A stretch of DNA of 64,000 nt. Source: Diorhabda sublineata. Taxonomy: Eukaryota > Arthropoda > Insecta > Coleoptera > Chrysomelidae. This document shows, in pieces, positions 24,113-36,100 of this stretch. Each line of letters opens with the position of its first letter. The first letter of the stretch is position 1. The notes beneath the pieces are model-generated. The model did no database searches. It was given only the letters and a program-made list of their open reading frames with translations, and had not been told where the DNA came from. The stretch covers positions 1,875,805-1,939,804 of the forward strand of contig NC_079484.1 of assembly GCF_026230105.1 (NCBI RefSeq). The letters are read 5' to 3'. A program made the translations under genes and the position numbers.

Positions 24113-24147
24113 ATGTCTGCGAACAAGAACGGACTCAGATTTTCGAG
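24113..24147 (+). CDS. SLC26-like exon 1: start codon and 11 codons
   Basis: ATG at 24113 encodes MSANKNGLRFS and ends with AG before donor gtaaact. The two leftover bases join the G of exon 2 to make an Arg codon. The link is inferred from phase, the good donor, the CpG-rich leader just upstream, and the lack of any better start near exon 2. A cDNA would be decisive because intron 1 is 17.4 kb. Confidence 0.6.
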
Positions 24148-27100
24148 GTAAACTTTATGATTTATTAGTTTTGTTAATGTATATTTTTATTTAATCAAGT
24201 TTTAGACATTATTTTTTAGAGTTAATATTTTTTTATGCATTCGATAATAATTTTTTTGAATATGGATACGAACGATTACACTATTTATTTAATTAATTGT
24301 TATTTATGCCTGATTACTAAATTTTATGTTTAAATCTTTTTATTACCGATTTTTTTCAATAAAAATAATCCGGTTTACTTTTTAACCAAAATATTTTTAT
24401 GTATGAGAGAGTAATAAAATGATGAAGCATTCGTAATCCATAGGCGTATCACTTATTTTAGTAGAAAATTAAAATTAAATAACATCTGTATAGATATAAT
24501 TAATATATTGGGTGTACACTTATATTTTCACAATTTTGAATTATAATAAGAGTTAAATTATATAATGTATTTAGAAAAAAACGAAGTCTGGTTTTATGTT
24601 ACTATATATATACTAAATATATCTTGTTCAAAGAGGAAAGTTTAAAAAATGCTTCCGTGTAAAAACATTTCGAAATCCATGTATGAAAAACATCGTGTCA
24701 TACTGGTTATACAGGGTGGCCCAAGACGAGTTAAAACTATCTGTATATGGCAAAATACTTCGTAGTAAAATCATGAAAATTTCTACTTTTGGGTTTTTAG
24801 ATACGATCTTTTCAACCAAAATATTCTCAAAGATGACCGACTTCCGGTTCTACCGGAAGTCGACTGTAACTTTGTTATTTTATATAGAACACCCTGTATA
24901 TTAATACATTTTTGAAATCTACGTTAAATTTTAGTATACTTTTGTCTTAAAACTTTTTTCGAAAAATGCATACTTTTTGAGTTATTAATTTTTTTGTAAA
25001 AATTGCAGACCCTTATAAATTATTTTTTTACGTGGATACCCTTAAAGTTATGAAAATGGTTTATGCTCGGTTGCTTTTAGCAAGGTTAGACGTATTTGAA
25101 TCTGTGTTGAAAAATTTTTCATTTTATACAGGGTGTATATAAAAAGTGCTCAAAGTTAAACTTCATAAATATCAATTTTCTTTATTTTTTTAAATAGGAC
25201 CACCCGGTTTTTTCTATTTTAAGACCCTCGTACGTTTCGATCTGTTGATTTAAATCGGATTTTTTTCTCCGAATCGAATTACCCTAAAGCGTTTAAAGTT
25301 TTGTTTGGAAAAACCTGCAAATTAACCAAAACAAAAACTTATGAAAATATCTTGAATGACCGTGGCTTGATTAAAAAACAATTTTACATGTCGCGGTTGA
25401 CTGGTCTATAAAAAAAAAGTAACAGGCGTATATGTCGATTGCTTTTTGTTCGGTGGCCAGGGCCGGGCTAGATTTTAGAACAATTACAGCGTTGTTCGGT
25501 GATTTTTGTTTTCGAAAGGGGAATCCCGCAACGAAATCTGCAGTGGAAATTTTTGTTTTCGAAAGAGTGCAGTTCCAGCATAAAAAAAAGCATAAATGAC
25601 GTGGTCTGCACCAACCACCCCACCACAAGCCTAGGACACACCGTTGCGGCCGTTATGGCTGTGCAAATTGAGATTACGTTCGATTTGGGGTGTCCTCTGC
25701 AGAAGCGGCACAGAGAGCGAAAACCAAACCATCTGTGTACCAGGCGGATCCATTATTTAGTATTGCGGGCTTGGTTGCCTAAATGTTTGATGTTTACCGT
25801 GAGACTTGGGCACTAAAATGACGTAGTCTGCACTTTTCTACACCAACCACTCTAGCAGAGGCCTAGAGTACACTGTTTCCGCCGTTATGACTTGTACGAC
25901 AACTCAGTTGTCGGTGCAAATTGAGATTGCGTTCGATTTTGGGTGTCCTCTGCAGAAGCGGCACAGAGAGCGAAAACCAAACCATCTGTGTACCAGGCGG
26001 ATCCATTATTTAGTATTGCGGGCTTGGTTGCCTAAATGTTTGATGTTTACCGTGAGACTTGGGCACTAAAATGACGTAGTCTGCACTTTTCTACACCAAC
26101 CACTCTAGCAGAGGCCTAGAGTACACTGTTTCCGCCGTTATGACTTGTACGACAACTCAGTTGTCGGTGCAAATTGAGATTGCGTTCGATTTTGGGTGTC
26201 TTCTGCAGAAGCGGCACAGAGAGCGAAAACCAAACCATCTGTGTACCAGGCGGTTCCATTATTTAGTATTGCGGGCTTGGTTGCCTAAATGTTTGATGTT
26301 TACCGTGTGACTTGGGCACTAAAATGACGTAGTCTGCACTTTTTCTACACCAACCACTCCAGCAGAGGCCTAGAGTACACTGTTTCCGCCGTTATGACTT
26401 GTACGACAACTCAGTTGTCGGTGCAAATTGAGATTGCGTTCGATTTTGGGTGTCCTCTGCAGAAGCGGTACAGAGAGCGAAAACCAAACCATCTGTGTAC
26501 CAGGCGGTTCCATTATTTAGTATTGCGGGCTTGGTTGCCTAAATGTTTGATGTTTACCGTGTGACTTGGGCACTAAAATGACGTAGTCTGCACTTTTTCT
26601 GCACCAACCACTCCAGCAGAGGCCTAGGGTACACCGTTTCCGCCGTTATGACTTGTACGACAACTCAGATGTCGGTGCAAATTGAGATTACGTTCGATTT
26701 TGGGTGTCCTCTGCAGAAGCGGCACAGAGAGCGAAAACCAAACCATCTATGTCCCCATTTTTTAGTATTGGGGGCTTATAATTAATAGTTCACTGTTTTT
26801 TATCAGTGATTTGTGCCTTTGTCTCGGACTACGTATGTTTTATTGGCGTTCCTTTTTAAAAATTTATTCACTCAAGATATATCGATAATAATTATTAAAA
26901 TATGAATACGGAAAAAACAAAAAATAAGTTTCATTGTAAACGTACGTTGACTTTATACATGGTATTCATTATTATTCTCTCGTAGACTATTCACATATTT
27001 TTTGGCAATAATACGACTTATAAAGAATGTAGTTTTGAAGAATTTCGTTCGATATTTTTAGTTAATTGCAAGGTCAAGGTTATTTTAAAATAAATATTAT

Positions 27101-30100
27101 GATATATCGTCTTTTGTATACCTACAATTGACTCGAGCAATTTATTGAATACGAGAGAGGACACGTGCTGCTCCCCAGCGATGACTATGTGGATAATTAT
27201 CGCTTCGTCATAAAATCGGCTCAATTTTTTGAGTGTTTGTACCAAAACGAACAACTAACCTCGATTAGAACTCGAGAATGAAAACTATTAACTTTGGGCG
27301 CTAACTTCCACTTATTTATACACAACAGATTTCTAGATAATTCGAATTCTGGAATGTAACATAATGTAAATAGCGTATAAAAACAAATATAAACTAATGC
27401 CGCTTTATAAGGACCTTTTATTTCTATTCTATTAACGTAATAAAACGGGACCGGCTTAACGGTTTATGTCAGTGGACGAGAACAGTCAGAACAAGCTGTA
27501 AAGGAAAATTGAAACCTTTTAAAATGTTAAATAATGAAGAAAAAGTTGAGAATATGACAAAAATTGAATAAAAAAATTATTTCCGAGTGTTCTGAGGTCG
27601 GAAAATGGAAGGGGAGGTGGTTTGTTGTTTTCTGATTTATTCAAACTGCTTTTCACGATGAGGGGATTCATACGCACGTTTCTTACTTACTTCATTCGTA
27701 AAATAACGTTAAGTATCCCAAACTGTAGTCACTATTCACTAAACTACACACTACGACTTATTAGTAAACACTTATCTAATTTATTGAAATATTCAATAGG
27801 ACATCAGATTATTTACTGACTTCCTCGTTGATACACAAAAGAGTATTTATACAAAAAGAATTTCCACATTCTAAAAAGTGATCAAACAAACGAAAAGGGC
27901 CTACTTAGAAATCGATTCTATAAAAAATTCACCGGTGTATATATAAAAAACATTTTTTCCGAGAACCGCCGCAAAATTTAGACTGTTCATCATAACCGAA
28001 CAGGACCGGTTTCACGGTCCATGTCGTGGACGAGTCCGTAACAATTTTTTTCGCAATTCGGTGGGTTTTTTATTCTTTAAAATCTCTACTTTCTGTTGGA
28101 GTAACTGTAGTAAGTTTTCTTGGAAAATACACGAAAAAATTCGATTCGGAAAGTTTTTTTTAACCATTATGTACAATTTCGAGCTTTTTGGAATCATCTT
28201 CAGAGAAGACACGGTTTCGTTCGTCGTTCACCTTCGGCCCTCGCTATTTCTGCCTACCAGCGTTTACTATAGCGTAATTCTAATTCCAGTTAGTCCAGAG
28301 GCAGAATTTATAATGTTAAAAATGTATATTTCGAAAGATTTTGAAAATAGTTTTCAAAAAGAATCGTTCTGTATACTAAAACAATGTCTAGACGTTCTGG
28401 AAAATATCATTTGTCATTTGTCACTTGTCCTTGATAATCAATCATTTGTCATCTGTCACTTGTCCTTGATAATCAATCATTTGTCAAATGTCACTTGTTA
28501 TTTGTTCCTTGTCATCCGTCATCTGTCAAATCTTTGACATACGCGGCGTGGTTGATAATGAGTTGTTTCCAAATTTTTCCAAAATGAAAAACGCCGTAAA
28601 ATTATACAGCGCGTCTCGTAAATATCTATCTAATAATATCAACTAATAAGAAAACTGCCGTTTCATGTAAACAAATAAGAAATCGCAACCTCATCGCAAG
28701 GTTGATTCTCCATTATAGAAAGATTAACACCAAGTACATCATTGGTGAAATGATGCGAGAAAAAAATTGTTTTTGAAAGTGACCTTTTCGAACCATTTAA
28801 ATAATTAACGTTCATCATTACAATTAGTAAACAACGATGGCAAATCTGACAAGGTAGGATAAGGAAGGACGTCTTTATTGGGATAAGACTATATAAAAAT
28901 GCGACGCAATCAATTCAACCTGCCTTTTTTTTAATATATTTTCATTCAATTCCAATTTCATAAATATTTAACTCCGTACCAAATTGGTGCCGATCCGGCA
29001 CTGTCCTTTGTTTACGTTGCCATGGGAAACTGTCAAATAACATTAGAAGGCGGGATTGCTCGGCAATGTAAACAAAGTGCAGATCCGGACTTATATAGTA
29101 TAGAGTGTTATTACTAAATTGGTGCCGATCCGGCACTGTCCTTTGTTTACGTTGCCATGGGAAACTGTCAAATAACATTAGAAGGCGGGTTTGCTCGGCA
29201 ATGTAAACAAAGTGCAGATCCGGACTTATATAGTATAGAGTGTTATAACTAAATTGGTGCCGAACCGGCACTGTCCTTTGTTTACGTTGCCATGGGAAAC
29301 TGTCAAATAACATTAGAAGGCGGGTTTGCTCGGCAATGTAAACAAAGTGCAGATCCGGACTTATATAGTATAGAGTGTTATTACTAAATTGGTGCCGATC
29401 CGGCACTGTCCTTTGTTCACGTCGCCGAGGGAAACTGTCAAATAACATTAGAAGGCGGGTTTGCTCGGCAATGTAAACAAAGTGCAGATCCGGACTTATA
29501 TAGTATAGAGTGTTATTACTAAATTGGTGCCGATCCGGCACTGTCCTTTGTTTACGTTGCCATGGGAAACTGTCAAATAACATTAGAAGGCGGGTTTGCT
29601 CGGCAATGTAAACAAAGTGCAGATCCGGACTTATATAGTATACAGTGTTATTACTAAATTGGTGCCGATCCGGCACTGTTCTTTGTTTACGTTGCCATGG
29701 GAAACTGTCAAATAACATTAGAAGGCGGGTTTGCTCGGCAATGTAAACAAAGTGCAGATCCGGACTTATATAGTATAGAGTGTTATAACTAAATTGGTGC
29801 CGAACCGGCACTGTCCTTTGTTTACGTTGCCATGGGAAACTGTCAAATAACATTAGAAGGCGGGTTTGCTCGGCAATGTAAACAAAGTGCAGATCCGGAC
29901 TTATATAGTATAGAGTGTTATTACTAAATTGGTGCCGATCCGGCACTGTCCTTTGTTCACGTCGCCGAGGGAAACTGTCAAATAACATTAGAAGGCGGGT
30001 TTGCTCGGCAATGTAAACAAAGTGCAGATCCGGACTTATATAGTATAGAGTGTTATTACTAAATTGGTGCCGATCCGGCACTGTCCTTTGTTTACGTTGC

Positions 30101-33100
30101 CATGGGAAACTGTCAAATAACATTAGAAGGCGGGTTTGCTCGGCAATGTAAACAAAGTGCAGATCCGGACTTATATAGTATACAGTGTTATTACTAAATT
30201 GGTGCCGATCCGGCACTGTTCTTTGTTTACGTTGCCATGGGAAACTGTCAAATAACATTAGAAGGCGGGTTTGCTCGGCAATGTAAACAAAGTGCAGATC
30301 CGGACTTATTTAGTATAGAGTGTTATTACTAAATTGGTGCCGATCCGGCACTGTCCTTTGTTTACGTTGCCATGGGAAACTGTCAAATAACATTAGAAGG
30401 CGGGTTTGCTCGGCAATGTAAACAAAGTGCAGATCCGGACTTGTATAGCATAGAGTGTTATTGAATTGTAAATATTTTCGAAAAATCTTAGACACGTATT
30501 TTAAATACAGCTCAGAAATACTCAGTCCGTGTTATCCACTATTTCTTGCAGGAACTTCTAATATACAGAGTGTCCTAAAGATGATGAAGAGCCCCAAAGG
30601 AGGTTCCAAATTCTGAATTAACTAATTTATTTGCAACTGTTTAATTGAACAATCGAATACTGAACTGGGGGTTTTGTTGGTTAATTGTATATACGGGGTA
30701 ATCAATAATCAATTACCGTCAATTTATTGGTGACACATCATCATGTGTATCTGTTTCAAATTATCATTTATTAAAGTTATATTAAGATGATTCTACACTA
30801 AAACTAAAGTTAAATGCTTTTGTTGATAATGTAAATTAACACGTATGATGATACGTGTGCATATCATTATAATAATAGTGATAAATTTTTTTATAAATGA
30901 AACGGCAAATATTTAATATTGTAGACATGTCAATATTGAAAAAAAAAATATAGTTGACCATTAAATTAAACAATTACGCATTTGTTGTCACATTACTGAG
31001 TGTGTGTGTGACGTAGAAAGTAAGTAAACAGACTCAAGTGAGGTTAGAATCAATGAATACGTATACCTTAGGTAGATTGTCTGATTTTGTTTCGATAAAT
31101 CCTATTTCGGCCATAATTTCAATTAGAATAGTCTTTGAAACACTTACATAGACACAAATCACACCGAACAACCAATTACATCCACTCACAACAACAGAAT
31201 GGCGTTTGAAAGGTGACACGCGGCGACTACGTTTCAGTGTTTACTTACTTTCTACGTCACAACACTCAATTTCGTCGTTTTTTGGTCGCCAAAATGGAAA
31301 AAGTGCTAGAAGATCTGAAAAACGGTAAGACAGTAAGAATTGGCAGCAGTATAGTTGCGGAAATACTGAAATTTGCTGAAAAATAAATGTGGAAAGTCTT
31401 AGAAGAGAAAATGTAAGAGTGGAAATGCAGGAAAATAACTTTTCGGCCATAATTTCAATTAGAATAGTCTTTGAAACACTTACATAGACACAAATCACAC
31501 CGAACAACCAATTACATCCACTCACAACAACAGAATGGCGTTTGAAAGGTGACACGCGGCGACTACGTTTCAGTGTTTACTTACTTTCTACGTCACAACA
31601 CTCAATTTCGTCGTTTTTTGGTCGCCAAAATGGAAAAAGTGCTAGAAGATCTGAAAAACGGTAAGACAGTAAGAATTGGCAGCAGTATAGTTGCGGAAAT
31701 ACTGAAATTTGCTGAAAAATAAATGTGGAAGGTCTTAGAAGAGAAAATGTAAGAGTGGAAATGCAGGAAAATAACTTTTCGGCCATAATTTCAATTGGAA
31801 TAGTCTTTGAAACGATTGCATAGACACAAATCGCACCGAATAACCAATTACATCAACTCACAACAACAGAATGGCGTTTGAAAGGTGACACGCGGCGACT
31901 ACGTTTCAGTGTTTACTTACTTTCTACGTCACAACACTCAATTTCGTCGTTTTTGGTCGCCATAATGGAAGAGGTGCCAGAAGATCTGAAAAACGGTAAG
32001 ACAGTAAGAATTGGCAGCAGTATAGTTGCGGAAATACTGAAATTTGCTGAAAAATAAATGTGGAAAGTCTTAGAAGAGAAAATGTAAGAGTGGAAATGCA
32101 GGAAAATAACTTTTCGGCCATAATTTCAATTAGAATAGTCTTTGAAACACTTACATAGACACAAATCACACCGAACAACCAATTACATCCACTCACAACA
32201 ACAGAATGGCGTTTGAAAGGTGACACGCGGCGACTACGTTTCAGTGTTTACTTACTTTCTACGTCACAACACTCAATTTCGTCGTTTTTTGGTCGCCAAA
32301 ATGGAAAAAGTGCTAGAAGATCTGAAAAACGGTAAGACAGTAAGAATTGGCAGCAGTATAGTTGCGGAAATACTGAAATTTGCTGAAAAATAAATGTGGA
32401 AAGTCTTAGAAGAGAAAATGTAAGAGTGGAAATGCAGGAAAATAACTTTTCGGCCATAATTTCAATTAGAATAGTCTTTGAAACACTTACATAGACACAA
32501 ATCACACCGAACAACCAATTACATCCACTCACAACAACAGAATGGCGTTTGAAAGGTGACACGCGGCGACTACGTTTCAGTGTTTACTTACTTTCTACGT
32601 CACAACACTCAATTTCGTCGTTTTTTGGTCGCCAAAATGGAAAAAGTGCTAGAAGATCTGAAAAACGGTAAGACAGTAAGAATTGGCAGCAGTATAGTTG
32701 CGGAAATACTGAAATTTGCTGAAAAATAAATGTGGAAGGTCTTAGAAGAGAAAATGTAAGAGTGGAAATGCAGGAAAATAACTTTTCGGCCATAATTTCA
32801 ATTGGAATAGTCTTTGAAACGATTGCATAGACACAAATCGCACCGAATAACCAATTACATCAACTCACAACAACAGAATGGCGTTTGAAAGGTGACACGC
32901 GGCGACTACGTTTCAGTGTTTACTTACTTTCTACGTCACAACACTCAATTTCGTCGTTTTTTGGTCGCCAAAATGGAAAAAGTGCTAGAAGATCTGAAAA
33001 ACGGTAAGACAGTAAGAATTGGCAGCAGTATAGTTGCGGAAATACTGAAATTTGCTGAAAAATAAATGTGGAAGGTCTTAGAAGAGAAAATGTAAGAGTG

Positions 33101-36100
33101 GAAATGCAGGAAAATAACTTTCCGGCCATAATTTCAATTAGAATAGTCTTTGAAACACTTACATAGACACAAATCACACCGAACAACCAATTACATCCAC
33201 TTACAACAACAGAATGGCGTTTGAAAGGTGACACGCGGCGACTACGTTTCAGTGTTTACTTACTTTCTACGTCACAACACTCAATTTCGTCGTTTTTTGG
33301 TCGCCAAAATGGAAAAAGTGCTAGAAGATCTGAAAAACGGTAAGACAGTAAGAATTGGCAGCAGTATAGTTGCGGAAATACTGAAATTTGCTGAAAAATA
33401 AATGTGGAAGGTCTTAGAAGAGAAAATGTAAGAGTGGAAATGCAGGAAAATAACTTTCCGGCCATAATTTCAATTAGAATAGTCTTTGAAACACTTACAT
33501 AGACACAAATCACACCGAACAACCAATTACATCCACTTACAACAACAGAATGGCGTTTGAAAGGCGACACGCGGCGACTACGTTTCAGTGTTTACTTACT
33601 TTCTACGTCACAACACTCAATTTCGTCGTTTTTTGGTCGCCAAAATGGAAAAAGTGCTAGAAGATCTGAAAAACGGTAAGACAGTAAGAATTGGCAGCAG
33701 TATAGTTGCGGAAATACTGAAATTTGCTGAAAAATAAATGTGGAAAGTCTTAGAAGAGAAAATGTAAGAGTGGAAATGCAGGAAAATAACTTTTCGGCCA
33801 TAATTTCAATTAGAATAGTCTTTGAAACACTTACATAGACACAAATCACACCGAACAACCAATTACATCCACTCACAACAACAGAATGGCGTTTGAAAGG
33901 TGACACGCGGCGACTACGTTTCAGTGTTTACTTACTTTCTACGTCACAACACTCAATTTCGTCGTTTTTTGGTCGCCAAAATGGAAAAAGTGCTAGAAGA
34001 TCTGAAAAACGGTAAGACAGTAAGAATTGGCAGCAGTATAGTTGCGGAAATACTGAAATTTGCTGAAAAATAAATGTGGAAGGTCTTAGAAGAGAAAATG
34101 TAAGAGTGGAAATGCAGGAAAATAACTTTTCGGCCATAATTTCAATTAGAATAGTCTTTGAAACACTTACATAGACACAAATCACACCGAACAACCAATT
34201 ACATCCACTCACAACAACAGAATGGCGTTTGAAAGGTGACACGCGGCGACTACGTTTCAGTGTTTACTTACTTTCTACGTCACAACACTCAATTTCGTCG
34301 TTTTTTGGTCGCCAAAATGGAAAAAGTGCTAGAAGATCTGAAAAACGGTAAGACAGTAAGAATTGGCAGCAGTATAGTTGCGGAAATACTGAAATTTGCT
34401 GAAAAATAAATGTGGAAGGTCTTAGAAGAGAAAATGTAAGAGTGGAAATGCAGGAAAATAACTTTTCGGCCATAATTTCAATTGGAATAGTCTTTGAAAC
34501 GATTGCATAGACACAAATCGCACCGAATAACCAATTACATCAACTCACAACAACAGAATGGCGTTTGAAAGGTGACACGCGGCGACTACGTTTCAGTGTT
34601 TACTTACTTTCTACGTCACAACACTCAATTTCGTCGTTTTTGGTCGCCATAATGGAAGAGGTGCCAGAAGATTTGAAAAATTATAAGACAGTAAGAATTG
34701 GCAGTAGTATAGTTGCGGAAATACTGAAAATTGCTGAAAAATAAATATGGAAGGTCTTAGAAAGATATGATATGAAAAATGATAAGACAGTGGTATAAAT
34801 CATTGGGTTATCATCACTTCTTGGGAAATATGCCAAATTTTTAACTTTTAGTAGTGAAAGAAGACCTTAGAGAGAAAAAACATCCAAAACTGGAGAGAAA
34901 AAGCAAAAGACCGAAACCGAAACAAGTGGAGAGAAATTACAAGAGTATGGACCTAAATTCTTATATTTCCTTAACCTCCATATAATATGAAAGTCCGGCA
35001 ACGTTGAAATATGTTACTCCATTAAGGAATTTTAATTGTTGGCCATTAAATCGGAATTTGTCCTTGCAAGGAATCAATTTTAGAACGAGGAAATAATTTC
35101 ATTTGTAATCGGACTGATTTCCCAGATTTTCGGTTTTAAAAACTGCGTTTTTTCAAAAAAAGACCCAATAAGTAATAAACGAACATTTGTTTGTTTATTG
35201 GAAAAGTTTATTTTATCATATCCAACCATGAAGGTTTCAAAGTGGATCCCCACGTGATTTTTTTGCATAACAAATGAAACAACACGTTTTAATTTACATG
35301 ATGATTAATTCAATTTTTAATTGCTGAAATTCGAATGGGATTTTTATATAACGAATTCGCCATTTCCTTGAATCGTATCGCGGAGATTTCCTGCAATTAA
35401 AGAAATTAAACAGATGAAAAGGGCAAAAGTTTCAAGTGATTCACGTGGAAGCGATTAGAAAATGTGTTTGAACAAATTATGGGTAGCGGACGTAACTAAC
35501 TAATAAATCGTCAAGTTTAAGGTTTTCTGGGTTTTTTTTATAACGTAATGAACCCAGTTACTAACCAAACAGCCAACGATAATGAATAAGACCTACACTT
35601 GCTTCAGAGGGTCGAAATGCTGTTTTTTGTAAGAGAACACGCTTTGGGTTAACTAAATATCGCTATTCCTCCAATAAAACCTCATAGATTCTCATCAGCT
35701 CTCCATTGTGTACCTCGGTATTGGTAGCTTGACCATTTGGAATGATTTTGAATCGCACTAAATCTTAATGTCACTAGTAATACAACTAAACGACCCCGGA
35801 AACGCAGGACTACCAATTTTCGATAAGATTATCCGATTTTTCTAATTTTTAACAGCTTTTTGGCATTTTCGGACGGTAATTTTCATTACTAACAATCAAT
35901 TTCGTCATTTTTTGGTCGCCATAATTGATCCCCTATTTTGTTTTCTGAAAAACCATTGCCTAATTCGTAATCTGTGACCCCGAGAACCCCATGTAAACAA
36001 TTTTCGATGAAAACGAAGAACTATTTCATGGTTTTGGTCGCCATATTGGATCCGCCATTTAATTTTTTGAAACACCATTGTCTAATTCCTCATCAGCGAT

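Noticed and set aside
27999..28040. Possible hammerhead-like pattern around GGACCGG...GTGGACGAGTCC
   Set aside because: On inspection of both strands no CUGANGA core was found together with the GAAA element, so the ribozyme idea was dropped for this motif.
28061..28537. 158-codon plus-strand ORF
   Set aside because: Low-complexity TTTGTCA/CACTTGTCC repeats make up its end, and it has overlapping frames on both strands and no domain; taken as chance in intron 1.
28942..30258. 438-codon minus-strand ORF made of 45-residue repeats
   Set aside because: It coincides exactly with the 135-bp tandem array; a unit length divisible by three and free of stops yields such a frame without coding function. 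It is antisense inside the SLC26-like intron and has no known domain.
31241..34473. Series of 104-codon minus-strand ORFs
   Set aside because: One per 336-bp satellite unit, with no known motifs; explained by repetition.
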